From IMG/VR virus record IMGVR_UViG_3300042923_000275, positions 1 to 64,000 of that record: DNA of 64,000 nt; one strand, 5' to 3'. The notes under the pieces were generated by a model. The model made no database searches, had not been told where the DNA came from, and worked only from the letters and a program-made list of their open reading frames with translations. How positions within the stretch are numbered: position 1 is the first letter of the stretch; every line of letters begins with the position of its first letter. This DNA is from a virus. The position numbers and the translations under genes are program-made. Shown here one piece after another: positions 1 to 6,862 of the stretch.

Positions 1-333
1 CGCGCGGCCCCACCACCAGCACAACACAGCCGCGCGCCCGTGTCAAGGGCCGTGGCGGGCCGTCCTGGGCTGTGGCGGGCGGTGGGACGCAGGGGCGTTC
101 GCCGCGCTCCACGGACCTCCGCCGCGCTCGCTCGCGCTACCCCACCCGCTAGCGGGCCGTGGACACCGGGCCTCCGTGTGCGTCCCAGCAGGACACGTCC
201 TCCCGGTGTGGGCGGCTGTGCGTCCTGGGTGGGCGTCCCTCTGTGGGACTTCTGGCGTCCCACCCCACCTGTCCGCGCCCGGAGGACATCAGTCCATTAC
301 CACAACACAGCATGACCACTTTAAAGGACTAAA
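1..333. other. GC-rich non-coding left segment
   Basis: This stretch is strongly GC-rich, unlike the AT-leaning phage genes to its right. The first 40 bases contain no T on the + strand, and A is scarce throughout. ACAACACAGC occurs twice, near 21 and near 301. Open frames here translate to low-complexity Arg/Pro/Gly/Ala sequence without a good ribosome binding site, so I call no gene. It could be native phage DNA or the edge of a foreign or chimeric segment; the sequence alone cannot decide. Confidence 0.6.
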
Positions 334-754
334 GCGTCCGGCCCGGTCTTCTGGGTGTGCGGGGTGCGGTGCGGCCCTTTGTCTGGTGTGCGTTCTCGGT
401 GCGGTGGGTGTGGGGGTTGGTCGGGTTGGTTTGGCCCGCGTCGTTGCCGGGCTGGCGGGCCGTGGGGCGTCCCGCTGTGCTTGCGCTCCGTGGGGGTTTG
501 GGTTCCCTGTGTGTGGCTCGGCGTGGGTTGGGTTCGGGGTGGCGTGGGCTTGCTTGCCTTGTTTGGTGCGCTCTGCTTGCCTTTGGCCCGGTGGTGTGCT
601 GGCCTCGTCGGCCTCGTCCTGCTTGGGCCGCCGTGTGTTCTCGGCCCGTTCGCCGCGCGGGTTCGTGGCCTTGCTGGTCTTTGGCGTGTCGGTCTTGTCG
701 GGCGTGCTTGGCTTGTGGGGCCGGGTGCGTGCTGGCCTTGGCGGGTCGGGGCCG
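334..754 (+). other. 421-base adenine-free tract
   Basis: Direct counting gives G 189, C 109, T 123 and A 0 on the + strand, so the minus strand has no T. No stop codon can occur on either strand, so all six frames are open and the long open frames here are not evidence for genes. The tract is bounded on the left by ACTTTAAAGGACTAAAGCG and on the right by GCCGATCGCC. Function unknown. G at 45 percent with no A is what complete A-to-G replacement of a normal-composition sequence would give, but selection or an assembly fault are alternatives. Confidence 0.95.
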
Positions 755-1196
755 ATCGCCTTTCATCAAGTAAAGCATGAAACCCTTTAGTACGGTACTA
801 CCCTACCGCTTTAGCCCAGTACCCCCATATAGGAGTGGCACTTTAAAGCGGTAAAGAGGGAAAGGCATAGCCCTCACCGATCAGACGAATTATATCCTCC
901 GTAGGTCGGTATGTATATCCTTAAGCTTCACATACCTATCCCCTTCTTTCTTGGAAATATACACCCTACTTTAAGCATGACACATGCACCCCTCGAAATA
1001 GTCGCGGTCGTGGGGATTATAGTGGTCTCTCAAGAATGACAATGCCATGTTTAAAACAAGCTAGACACATACGTGAAAGCCTTGCAAGAGGCCGACCGTT
1101 TAAGGTAGACGACGTGCAAGGCTTGCAACTAACGACTATCTAACCAATATATTCGCGACCATGGCACACACCCAACCAAGAACAAAGTACATACAC
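755..1196. other. Intergenic region at left operon end
   Basis: No convincing gene is seen. Short motifs recur: AAGCATGA-like words near 309, 772 and 970, and ACTTTAAAG-like words near 317 and 840, on both sides of the A-free tract. The leftward early operon ends just to the right, so its transcripts would run into this region. A regulatory, replication or packaging role is possible but not shown. A frame of 18 codons on the minus strand (about 1136-1192) has no ribosome binding site and was not called. Confidence 0.5.
1077..1124. repeat. 10-bp inverted repeat, 28-nt loop
   Basis: The arms AAGCCTTGCA and TGCAAGGCTT pair perfectly across a 28-nt loop. It lies downstream of the last leftward gene. 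It lacks a clear T run, so it could be a weak terminator, an RNA stability structure or a protein-binding site. Confidence 0.6.
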
Positions 1197-1316
1197 TTAA
1201 TTAGTACTATCTCGTCCATTTTCATTCGTCTCACTCGACTCCCTGTCTTTGATACGTTCCTCGACATAACGAACGATGTTGTCAAAGAAACTACCTCCGC
1301 ATACCTCCAATCCCAT
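1197..1316 (-). CDS. Small hypothetical protein, 39 aa
   Basis: A 39-codon gene preceded by an excellent site, AAGGAGGTGTGATC directly before the ATG. The product (MGLEVCGGSFFDNIVRYVEE...) has one Cys and an acidic, polar C-terminal half rich in Glu, Asp, Ser and Asn. No family recognised. It is the last well supported gene of the leftward left-arm operon. The call rests on the ribosome binding site. Confidence 0.55.
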   Translation of the reverse strand: MGLEVCGGSFFDNIVRYVEERIKDRESSETNENGRDSTN

Positions 1317-1328
1317 GATCACACCTCC

Positions 1329-1418
1329 TTATATTCTACTTATTTTACCAACCATAACTCCGATTATGAAGAAGATAAATGCCCAACCGAATATGAACAG
1401 TACAAGAATCACTTCCAC
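1329..1418 (-). CDS. Small single-span membrane protein, 29 aa
   Basis: A GTG-started frame encoding an almost wholly hydrophobic peptide (MEVILVLFIFGWAFIFFIIG...) with a short basic tail, which fits one membrane span. It begins 5 nt after the previous gene's stop and ends just before the strong ribosome binding site of the next gene, so translational coupling is plausible. It has no strong site of its own. Function unknown. Confidence 0.4.
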   Translation of the reverse strand: MEVILVLFIFGWAFIFFIIGVMVGKISRI

Positions 1419-1422
1419 TTTC

Positions 1423-1905
1423 TTAATCAGTCACGATCAATATGATGGCAGGACCCTGTATAAGTTTCGAGTGGATTTGGTAAGGCCTCAATTCCTCTCG
1501 TTCTACTCCCACTCGTAAGGAGAGTTCGTTAACTAATTCCTTTGTTGAGATCTTCTTCAGATCAGGCGGAGTGGCTTTGATTTCTCCTGTATTAGTCGAT
1601 TCGGATTTGTGGTCGTCTACTGGATTCACGACCGAATCGCAAGGCCGACAGCAATGACGGCGAGGCTGTTCTACGGATTGGATGAATGGCGGCGTCTGCA
1701 TTAGTTTGCTAAGCTCCTCAGTAGAAATCGCAGGAACAGAAAATTCATGTGCTTCGCTTAGTTCCGTCTTTTTAGCTGACAAAGCTACCTGCTTTATCGA
1801 ACACATGTCTCCGGCCCACAATGCGCAATTGTTTGCCATACATTCAGGAGATGTCGTAATAGCTGGTGACATCAAAAATAACAATGGACAATATTGTGTG
1901 ATCAC
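1423..1905 (-). CDS. Hypothetical Cys-containing protein
   Basis: I chose the GTG start because GGAGG lies 8 nt upstream; the longer frame would cover that site. The N-terminal part has several Cys (CPLLF, PECMANNC, DMCS) and a later HCCRPC motif, which may bind metal. The C-terminal third is polar with KKISTKELVNEL-type helical sequence and ends in a hydrophobic IILIV stretch. No family recognised. Tight spacing with the neighbours indicates one operon. Confidence 0.6.
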   Translation of the reverse strand: MITQYCPLLFLMSPAITTSPECMANNCALWAGDMCSIKQVALSAKKTELSEAHEFSVPAISTEELSKLMQTPPFIQSVEQPRRHCCRPCDSVVNPVDDHKSESTNTGEIKATPPDLKKISTKELVNELSLRVGVEREELRPYQIHSKLIQGPAIILIVTD

Positions 1906-1928
1906 ATTTCTAACCTCCTTATAATAAC

Positions 1929-2147
1929 TCATACATCTCTTCTAATTTGGCGATGTGGTAGGCGATATTGTGCGAATTTGGCCTCCAATGCCTCAATCCT
2001 CTTAATCAATCCTGGAATACACGAATGATGACCAATGGAGCTAAATTTCTCCCCACATAGCGAACATTCGAGGGTAGCAGGACTATTCTGCACGCCGATA
2101 TGCAATGTGTCTCCGACAACCACATCTTTATTTTTGATTATTATCAT
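1929..2147 (-). CDS. Small zinc-finger-like protein, 72 aa
   Basis: The ATG overlaps the stop of the upstream gene (ATGA), implying translational coupling. A CSLCGEKF ... HHSC arrangement near residues 28-45 looks like a single C2HC or C2H2 zinc site, followed by a helix (LIKRIEALEAKFAQYR) that could be a short coiled coil. Likely a small nucleic-acid-binding or adaptor protein; function unknown. Confidence 0.65.
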   Translation of the reverse strand: MIIIKNKDVVVGDTLHIGVQNSPATLECSLCGEKFSSIGHHSCIPGLIKRIEALEAKFAQYRLPHRQIRRDV

Positions 2148-2389
2148 TTCTTTTTACCGACTTTTGGTGATGATTTAGTCGCTGGTTTGGTCTTCGGTGT
2201 CACCGTTTTTGCTACCTTAGCCATAGCATCGGCACTTTCTCTCTGTTCTTTTGCCATATTCTTTGCTTCCTTGGCCGCAAGCTTTGATAACATAGGATCT
2301 TTCTTGATTCTCTCGGCCTCAGCTAGTGTGCGTGCGGCATCTCTACCCATCCACTTTTGATCATCTGTGCTAATTTTCTTGCCCATCAT
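2144..2389 (-). CDS. Small basic hypothetical protein, 81 aa
   Basis: A Lys/Ala-rich, helical protein (residues 10-60) with a Lys/Pro/Thr-rich C-terminal tail ending in KVGKKK, typical of small DNA- or RNA-binding proteins. The start could be either of two adjacent ATGs. It overlaps both neighbours by a few bases, as expected for a compact early operon. No family recognised. Confidence 0.65.
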   Translation of the reverse strand: MMGKKISTDDQKWMGRDAARTLAEAERIKKDPMLSKLAAKEAKNMAKEQRESADAMAKVAKTVTPKTKPATKSSPKVGKKK

Positions 2390-2663
2390 AACATCGATCC
2401 TTTCTTATTGCTGGCTCATAATATAGTTTATGACCGCTATTGCCTAGAGCTAGACATTGACTACATGGGTGCATCTTCATAAAATACTTACACTCTGGAT
2501 TTTTGTTTATTTCATCGATGCTATAGTCGATATTACCATAGCATATTGGCACAAGACCTGGATTATCACCACGATCGTGATATATGTATATTTCGCCATC
2601 AATCTCATCGATGTCTTCTGGTAGTTCATTTATTTTCTGTACGACACTCAACTCTCTATCCAT
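2370..2663 (-). CDS. Hypothetical protein, 97 aa
   Basis: An acidic N-terminal half (NELPEDIDEIDGEIYIY) is followed by a C-terminal region with Cys residues (CKYFMKMHPCSQCLALG), possibly a metal site. The gene overlaps the upstream and downstream genes and shares their operon. Function unknown. Confidence 0.65.
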   Translation of the reverse strand: MDRELSVVQKINELPEDIDEIDGEIYIYHDRGDNPGLVPICYGNIDYSIDEINKNPECKYFMKMHPCSQCLALGNSGHKLYYEPAIRKDRCYDGQEN

Positions 2664-2841
2664 TGTGTTTGTCCTCCTTATTTGTTTTGATTGAAGCGGA
2701 TATGACTATCTGTTTGCCATCTGATGGATTTTGACTTATGTTTATGGAATCGAAATCCAATGTTATGTTATATCTGTTCTTTACATATTCAAGAATGGCT
2801 GTCTTAATCTCGTTATTCTCCAATATGATCGATGTTCTCAT
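2656..2841 (-). CDS. Hypothetical protein, 61 aa
   Basis: The ATG of MRTSIILENNE is preceded by GGAG at suitable distance; an upstream TTG would add three residues. It is a small alpha/beta protein with a Lys-rich tail. It overlaps its neighbours in the leftward operon. No family recognised. Confidence 0.6.
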   Translation of the reverse strand: MRTSIILENNEIKTAILEYVKNRYNITLDFDSINISQNPSDGKQIVISASIKTNKEDKHNG

Positions 2842-3088
2842 AATACTCAACTCCTTGCTCTTTACAATATTTTATAATCTTCTGCTCCCAATCGTCGAAT
2901 CCCATCCACTGCAATACCAAGACATTGAGTGCGATATCACAGTCGAGGCACAATGGCCTCAATATTCTATTGTCGGCGCAAGCCGCCCACGTAGCGTGGG
3001 CTGGCTTACCGCACCGGACGCACGGCAAACGGCGTATTCCTATAATGGTATATGGCTTCCTTCTGCCGTGAATCTTCCACGATTTCAT
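2813..3088 (-). CDS. Zinc-ribbon-like protein, 91 aa
   Basis: The ATG overlaps the stop of the DHH phosphoesterase gene (ATATGA). A CVRCGK ... CAD ... CLDCD pattern over residues 24-55 gives a likely zinc ribbon, followed by a Trp-containing helix (WMGFDDWEQKIIKY). Its coupling to the DHH gene suggests co-expression. Function unknown. Confidence 0.65.
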   Translation of the reverse strand: MKSWKIHGRRKPYTIIGIRRLPCVRCGKPAHATWAACADNRILRPLCLDCDIALNVLVLQWMGFDDWEQKIIKYCKEQGVEYYENIDHIGE

Positions 3089-3951
3089 ATCCAACTCTCT
3101 ATGAAGTTGGCGAGACTCTCGTATGATATCTCATACCCTGCAGCCTTGGCGTGTCCGCCACCGCCAAATATCTTCGCAACCACTGTGACATCGAAATCAT
3201 CCTTAACAGACCTGAGTGATACCCTACGATTGTGTAAATCCATGATAGTAACATAGTCGACATCGATCTTGCGCTGACGGACCAACTCACCGATGAGGCT
3301 CTGACACCTATCAGCCATAACAATAAGTGTAGCTCCACACGGGCCTTCCGATATCTCACCCATGTCTATCGCATGGTTGGCATATCGCCTTTCTTGACAG
3401 TCAAATACTGAAATCACTGCTATTTCGGAACCGAGCAATTTATGTGGTCTTGTCGAATAATCGATACAACGTTCCACAAATCTTTCCATACCGAAAGCCT
3501 GGAATAGCGTATTAAATCGCATCGATCTAGGGTCATCATGAATCCATAAATCATATCCGTTGATTATTTCGACCAATTCAGCGTAATTAGTGATCTTGGT
3601 GGAGTACTTATAGCGCAACATATTGTATATGAGAACTGTCCCACACACATGTTCACCGTATATAACCCAATCATATTGTTCTGCATATTCCATTGTCGTC
3701 TTATGGTGATCTAATAATTTTATGTTGATATTGCCTTGGAACTCGTTCAGCATTCTCATGTGTTCTCCGTCCGGACAGATATCCGCGATAAAAAGATCGG
3801 TGATATTATCGTCCATCAGGACAGATTTAATACGCATGTTGATCGTTGAGTAATTCTCATGAAATATCACGATGTCCGGTATAACGATCTTCATCAATAT
3901 CGCACAACCAGCGCCATCTAGATCGTCGTGAGTAATCAATACTGTCTTCAT
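3085..3951 (-). CDS. DHH-family phosphoesterase
   Basis: The N-terminal DHH domain shows THDDLDGAGCA (residues 7-17), a second metal-binding segment FIADICPD and the name motif LLDHHKT. The C-terminal DHHA1 substrate-binding motif GGGGHAKAAGYE is intact near residue 262. The length, 288 aa, suits NrnA-like enzymes that degrade nanoRNA, pAp or cyclic dinucleotides. In a phage it could recycle short oligonucleotides or destroy signalling nucleotides used by host defence; the substrate cannot be read from sequence. All catalytic motifs look complete. Confidence 0.85.
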   Translation of the reverse strand: MKTVLITHDDLDGAGCAILMKIVIPDIVIFHENYSTINMRIKSVLMDDNITDLFIADICPDGEHMRMLNEFQGNINIKLLDHHKTTMEYAEQYDWVIYGEHVCGTVLIYNMLRYKYSTKITNYAELVEIINGYDLWIHDDPRSMRFNTLFQAFGMERFVERCIDYSTRPHKLLGSEIAVISVFDCQERRYANHAIDMGEISEGPCGATLIVMADRCQSLIGELVRQRKIDVDYVTIMDLHNRRVSLRSVKDDFDVTVVAKIFGGGGHAKAAGYEISYESLANFIESWI

Positions 3952-4301
3952 CTTTTATTCTCCCTATCGTCTATTGGCGGAAATCCACCGAACCTGCCCT
4001 GATTATCAAGTTTGCAACACGTCGTGAATTTCTTATCGCACGCATCGGCGTCCCCAATATATCCACACAAATCGCTCCTAAACCTAAACAAACACCTACC
4101 ACGCTGGTCTCTATCTGATATTTTCTGCATACATGTCGGACATGTAATCTGACCTCTGTGGACGAACCACCCACGGTATAACCTATATACCTCGAATGGC
4201 TCATCACCAGTAATTACGACATTCGGTCTGTTACCACACCTATAGCACGCCATCGGTGGTCTGAACCCATCTACTTCAGTAATCGTGGTCCTTCTCCTCA
4301 C
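3948..4301 (-). CDS. Cys-rich zinc-binding hypothetical protein
   Basis: It contains CYRCGNRP, CPTCMQK, CGYIGDADACDKK and CCKLDNQ, so at least two metal sites are likely. The stop overlaps the start of the DHH gene. The GTG start overlaps the upstream gene by 26 nt and has no clear ribosome binding site, so the true start may be downstream. Possibly a nucleic-acid-binding protein. Confidence 0.6.
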   Translation of the reverse strand: MRRRTTITEVDGFRPPMACYRCGNRPNVVITGDEPFEVYRLYRGWFVHRGQITCPTCMQKISDRDQRGRCLFRFRSDLCGYIGDADACDKKFTTCCKLDNQGRFGGFPPIDDRENKR

Positions 4302-4521
4302 GTGGCATCAATCTCCTCCTATTTGGGTTGAAATCGATTGTTATGATCCCGGACTCAAACAAGCGATTAATAAATTCTCTAGTCTCATTCGGGTTGAAAG
4401 TAATATTACAGCAACCACGGGACCTTATTGTCATCTCTCCGCGCTCCGTTATCTCGATGCGCTTTGAGTCACACCTACCTAGTATGTCATTCACTTCAAA
4501 TTGGAATATACCACCGTACAT
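4276..4521 (-). CDS. Hypothetical protein, 81 aa
   Basis: The ATG follows the upstream stop directly (GAGTGATG), pointing to coupled translation. The product is a mixed alpha/beta protein with NITFNPNETREFINRLFESG in the middle and a basic tail. No family recognised. Confidence 0.6.
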   Translation of the reverse strand: MYGGIFQFEVNDILGRCDSKRIEITERGEMTIRSRGCCNITFNPNETREFINRLFESGIITIDFNPNRRRLMPREEKDHDY

Positions 4522-5162
4522 CACTCATCCTCCGAATCATAGGCCTCATTACCACTCTTCCCATTGGTGGCTACGACATGTTGGGCTATCTTATATAATT
4601 CCTTACGCTCGATCGTATAGCCATACCCTAGGAATCTGGGATAGCGCACCAGTGAGTTCATTGGGAATATTCCATCCAGATTCAATAGGTTATATACTAA
4701 GTATTTATGCTTGATATCATACTGCGTGGTATTGAACATTGTGATCATTATATTGCCATCGTCGTCGGTCCATATAGCACATTGAGCAACCGTAAAATCG
4801 AACGATTCAAGGAGATCACACACAGACTTCTGATTTGGGTTGTCACGTACAATTAACTGTATTGGGGGCAGGTCTGTGACCTCGTATGTAATCGTGGTGA
4901 ATGCAGTTAATTTACCCGACAGTGGACGTATGATCTCTCTGATATATAGCGACATCCTACTGCCCGGATCGTTCTTATTACAGATGAAGAACACGTCGAT
5001 GTCTTTTGGCGTTTTGTTGTTGTCGATAAAATCACGTACCGCCCCACCAGCGATGATAGCACCATTACCAAGTAGGTGTCTATATTTGAATCTCAGTCCT
5101 GTCTCGTTCTCGAATTTTTCAAGTTCCATAGTACGAAAATTACTTGGCATGTCCTTGATCAT
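4521..5162 (-). CDS. Nucleotidyltransferase, Pol beta superfamily
   Basis: I chose the ATG behind GGAGGAATAGAC. The motif GGAVRDFIDNNKTPKDIDVFF has the Gly-Gly and Asp-x-Asp signature of the poly(A) polymerase and tRNA nucleotidyltransferase head domain. The C-terminal RNA-binding part of true CCA enzymes is not evident, and the whole protein is only about 213 aa. Phage versions of this fold may modify tRNA ends, nucleotides or proteins. The transferred nucleotide and the target are unknown. Confidence 0.75.
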   Translation of the reverse strand: MIKDMPSNFRTMELEKFENETGLRFKYRHLLGNGAIIAGGAVRDFIDNNKTPKDIDVFFICNKNDPGSRMSLYIREIIRPLSGKLTAFTTITYEVTDLPPIQLIVRDNPNQKSVCDLLESFDFTVAQCAIWTDDDGNIMITMFNTTQYDIKHKYLVYNLLNLDGIFPMNSLVRYPRFLGYGYTIERKELYKIAQHVVATNGKSGNEAYDSEDE

Positions 5163-5400
5163 GTCTATTCCTCCATCTGGCCTCAATGGCCTTATTTGCC
5201 CTATCTGATATGTGGATGCGAATGACAGCCCTGACTTGCCTGAACTTGATTGGGTTTATTAGCGGTAATCTATATAATAGATCCTTATGTACCGTGGATT
5301 TCCGCAATTTCATCGCTGTTGCTGTGTCTCTGATTGTGTCATGAGTATCTATAATATGGCGTGCTACGTCCAATACCCTTAACACGATATAGTCTCTCAT
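5140..5400 (-). CDS. SpoIIID-like helix-turn-helix regulator
   Basis: The sequence TIRDTATAMKLRKSTVHKDL followed by RLPLINP closely follows the sporulation regulator SpoIIID, in which this segment is the recognition helix-turn-helix. The length, 86 aa, matches that family. It probably binds DNA in the early operon or at host promoters and could redirect sporulation-type transcription. It overlaps the nucleotidyltransferase gene by about 20 nt. Homology is clear in the helix-turn-helix; the regulatory target is inference. Confidence 0.75.
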   Translation of the reverse strand: MRDYIVLRVLDVARHIIDTHDTIRDTATAMKLRKSTVHKDLLYRLPLINPIKFRQVRAVIRIHISDRANKAIEARWRNRHDQGHAK

Positions 5401-5412
5401 GGTCGAATCCCC

Positions 5413-5592
5413 CTATTTGTCTCCTACATCGACATAATCCATTAAGATCAGCGCTGATATAAGTGCCGCGACTCCCGAACCGAACGATGTTGACATTACA
5501 ACGATCGGACATTGTATGCGACTCGCATGATAGGATGTATATAACAATAGGACAGCGGCGAACATCATGAACAACCCATACTGATTCTTCAC
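5413..5592 (-). CDS. Small two-span membrane protein, 59 aa
   Basis: A GTG start lies 7 nt after AGGAGG. The product has two hydrophobic segments (about residues 7-19 and 40-50, the latter VAALISALIL) separated by a short Cys-containing loop, suggesting two membrane spans. A strong RNA hairpin precedes its ribosome binding site. Function unknown. Confidence 0.6.
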   Translation of the reverse strand: MKNQYGLFMMFAAVLLLYTSYHASRIQCPIVVMSTSFGSGVAALISALILMDYVDVGDK

Positions 5593-5602
5593 GTCATACC
5601 TC

Positions 5603-5653
5603 CTGAAGTAGTGGTCGGGTCCGGCCTTCCGGACCCGCCATGTCAGTCTTCAG
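5603..5653 (-). other. Structured leader hairpin
   Basis: CTGAAG and CTTCAG form an outer pair around an inner GC-rich hairpin, CGGGTCCGG and CCGGACCCG, ending right at the AGGAGG of the 59-aa membrane protein. There is no T run, so it is not a typical terminator. It may protect or control the downstream message. The hammerhead core sequences are absent. Confidence 0.5.
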
Positions 5654-5667
5654 CGAATTGACTCAGT

Positions 5668-5796
5668 CTAGGTCAACTTACCAACCGCGAAACCAGCGGC
5701 AAAGCCGACAACAGCACCGATAAGGTCAAATGGAATACTAACAATATAATATTCCCCAACTTTGATATCAAGAGACATCTGATACCATTTCGTCAT
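5668..5796 (-). CDS. Small single-span membrane protein, 42 aa
   Basis: The ATG is preceded by GGGAGGTGATACATAAA, a strong ribosome binding site. The C-terminal half (FDLIGAVVGFAAGFAVGKLT) is a Gly/Ala-rich membrane span. It is downstream of the reductase-like gene in the same operon. Function unknown. Confidence 0.6.
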   Translation of the reverse strand: MTKWYQMSLDIKVGEYYIVSIPFDLIGAVVGFAAGFAVGKLT

Positions 5797-5797
5797 T

Positions 5798-5980
5798 TTA
5801 TGTATCACCTCCCGTCATTTGGAATAGGTTGCAACAACACTCGCCAGATTCTACAAACATAACGCACGGACATGATGTATCGTCCGTCTTCTCTGGTCGG
5901 CATGGGCAATAACCATTATTGTTGCGTAGAGCACGTCTGATGGCCTCTACAGTCCTCTTGTCTGGATTTAACTGAAACAT
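5798..5980 (-). CDS. Mini ferredoxin-thioredoxin reductase-like protein
   Basis: The start is the ATG 8 nt after GGAGG. This 60-aa protein has CPC, a second CPC eleven residues further on, and ECCC after another short spacer. That is the arrangement of the ferredoxin-thioredoxin reductase catalytic subunit (CPC, CPC, CxC), which carries a 4Fe-4S cluster beside a redox disulfide. The N-terminal NPDKRTVEAIRRALRNNNGY also fits that fold. It could keep phage thiol enzymes reduced in an anaerobic cell. The partner is unknown. Confidence 0.6.
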   Translation of the reverse strand: MFQLNPDKRTVEAIRRALRNNNGYCPCRPEKTDDTSCPCVMFVESGECCCNLFQMTGGDT

Positions 5981-5982
5981 TC

Positions 5983-6294
5983 CTACTGCCTCCAATACTC
6001 GCAGTACTCATTTGGTGTGACTATGCGCGTATCTCCTATATGACATAGGTTCTCATCTCGGTAAGAACAGGTACTACAACATTTTATGATACACAGGGTT
6101 GGGTTGCTGTTTGTGAGCATCGACATGGCTATCTCCAGGCCATTATATAGGCCGATTTGATAGATGTCAGCACTCTCGGAATTTGATACAAGTCCAGCTT
6201 GACTATCCCTAAGTACCCTGATGCGCTCAATTACTTGTTGTATCTGTCTGAGTTGTACCGCTGGTAGCGATAAATCTACTATATTTGTGCCCAT
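5983..6294 (-). CDS. Hypothetical protein with IGLYNGLE motif
   Basis: AGGTGACATA gives a good ribosome binding site. The middle carries ADIYQIGLYNGLEIAMSML, which recurs in the neighbouring gene at 6863 (VYNIGLYNGLELA), so the two are paralogues or share a domain. Cys residues near the C-terminus (CCSTC ... NLC) may bind metal. This type of small protein is common in Firmicutes phages, but I cannot name a function. Confidence 0.6.
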   Translation of the reverse strand: MGTNIVDLSLPAVQLRQIQQVIERIRVLRDSQAGLVSNSESADIYQIGLYNGLEIAMSMLTNSNPTLCIIKCCSTCSYRDENLCHIGDTRIVTPNEYCEYWRQ

Positions 6295-6339
6295 TATGTC
6301 ACCTCAGATATTCGTCGCTGTCCCATATTCTATGTTATT

Positions 6340-6378
6340 GAGAAGGCCACCCCGTCTTCATCTCAGGGTGGCCTTCTC
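6340..6378. other. 13-bp intergenic hairpin
   Basis: GAGAAGGCCACCC and GGGTGGCCTTCTC form a perfect stem between the 92-aa gene and the gene at 5983. There is no T run on either side, so it is not a classical intrinsic terminator. It may be a processing or stability element, or a partial terminator. Confidence 0.55.
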
Positions 6379-6425
6379 TACATGATCAAAGGAGGTGCAC
6401 CACCTTGCCTAAGGGTAGGGCCTGA

Positions 6426-6704
6426 TTATTTCGCTTCTTCTGCGGCCTCTTTCACGACAGTGGGCTTAGGAGCCGGATACTGCACGAGATCAATCGATTG
6501 GATGTCGTTAATAGCGGTTTCAGCATCCAGGGAGCCGTTGGCTACACGCAACATGGTTTCAGCTACCATAGCGGTGACCTGGGTGTTATCGATGTTCTCA
6601 GCGGCAAATTCAACTACTTTGGCTTGCTCAACCTTCGCATTGGCGGCATAATAGGCTACAGTGTTAATATGTTTCTTGATTTTGGCGGTCAATTTGATAG
6701 ACAT
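6426..6704 (-). CDS. Hypothetical alpha-helical protein, 92 aa
   Basis: A strong ACGGAGGTAGATATCAAA ribosome binding site and the promoter at 6817-6846 make this a well expressed early gene. The protein is predicted helical (AKIKKHINTVAYYAANAKVEQAK) with an acidic tail (KEAAEEAK). No family recognised. It is followed by a 13-bp hairpin. Confidence 0.65.
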   Translation of the reverse strand: MSIKLTAKIKKHINTVAYYAANAKVEQAKVVEFAAENIDNTQVTAMVAETMLRVANGSLDAETAINDIQSIDLVQYPAPKPTVVKEAAEEAK

Positions 6705-6816
6705 TTTGATATCTACCTCCGTTAATTATGTACTAGGCGGCGGCACGCTTACTTACCTGACAGCCGAGAGGCGAACCCGGCAATGATATCAGCGCACCGC
6801 CATTCCTGCACTCATA

Positions 6817-6846
6817 ATATTGCACGGTGGGGGCTGTCTACTAAAC
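6817..6846 (-). promoter_or_regulatory. Phage-type promoter GTTTAG-N18-CAATAT
   Basis: It matches the phage promoter found elsewhere in the window (GTTTAG, 18 nt, CGATAY) with one change in the -10 element. A GGCTGT/ACAGCC inverted repeat surrounds the -35 box. It would drive the 92-aa protein gene from a leader of about 100 nt. Confidence 0.6.
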
Positions 6847-6862
6847 AGCCATTGGCGATTCG

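Noticed and set aside
334-754. Diversity-generating retroelement as source of adenine loss
   Set aside because: No reverse transcriptase gene or template/variable repeat pair is visible in the window. Adenine-directed mutation by another route remains open.
176-790. Long open frames on both strands in the left segment
   Set aside because: The A-free tract cannot contain stop codons on either strand, so open frames are expected. The translations are low-complexity and lack good ribosome binding sites.
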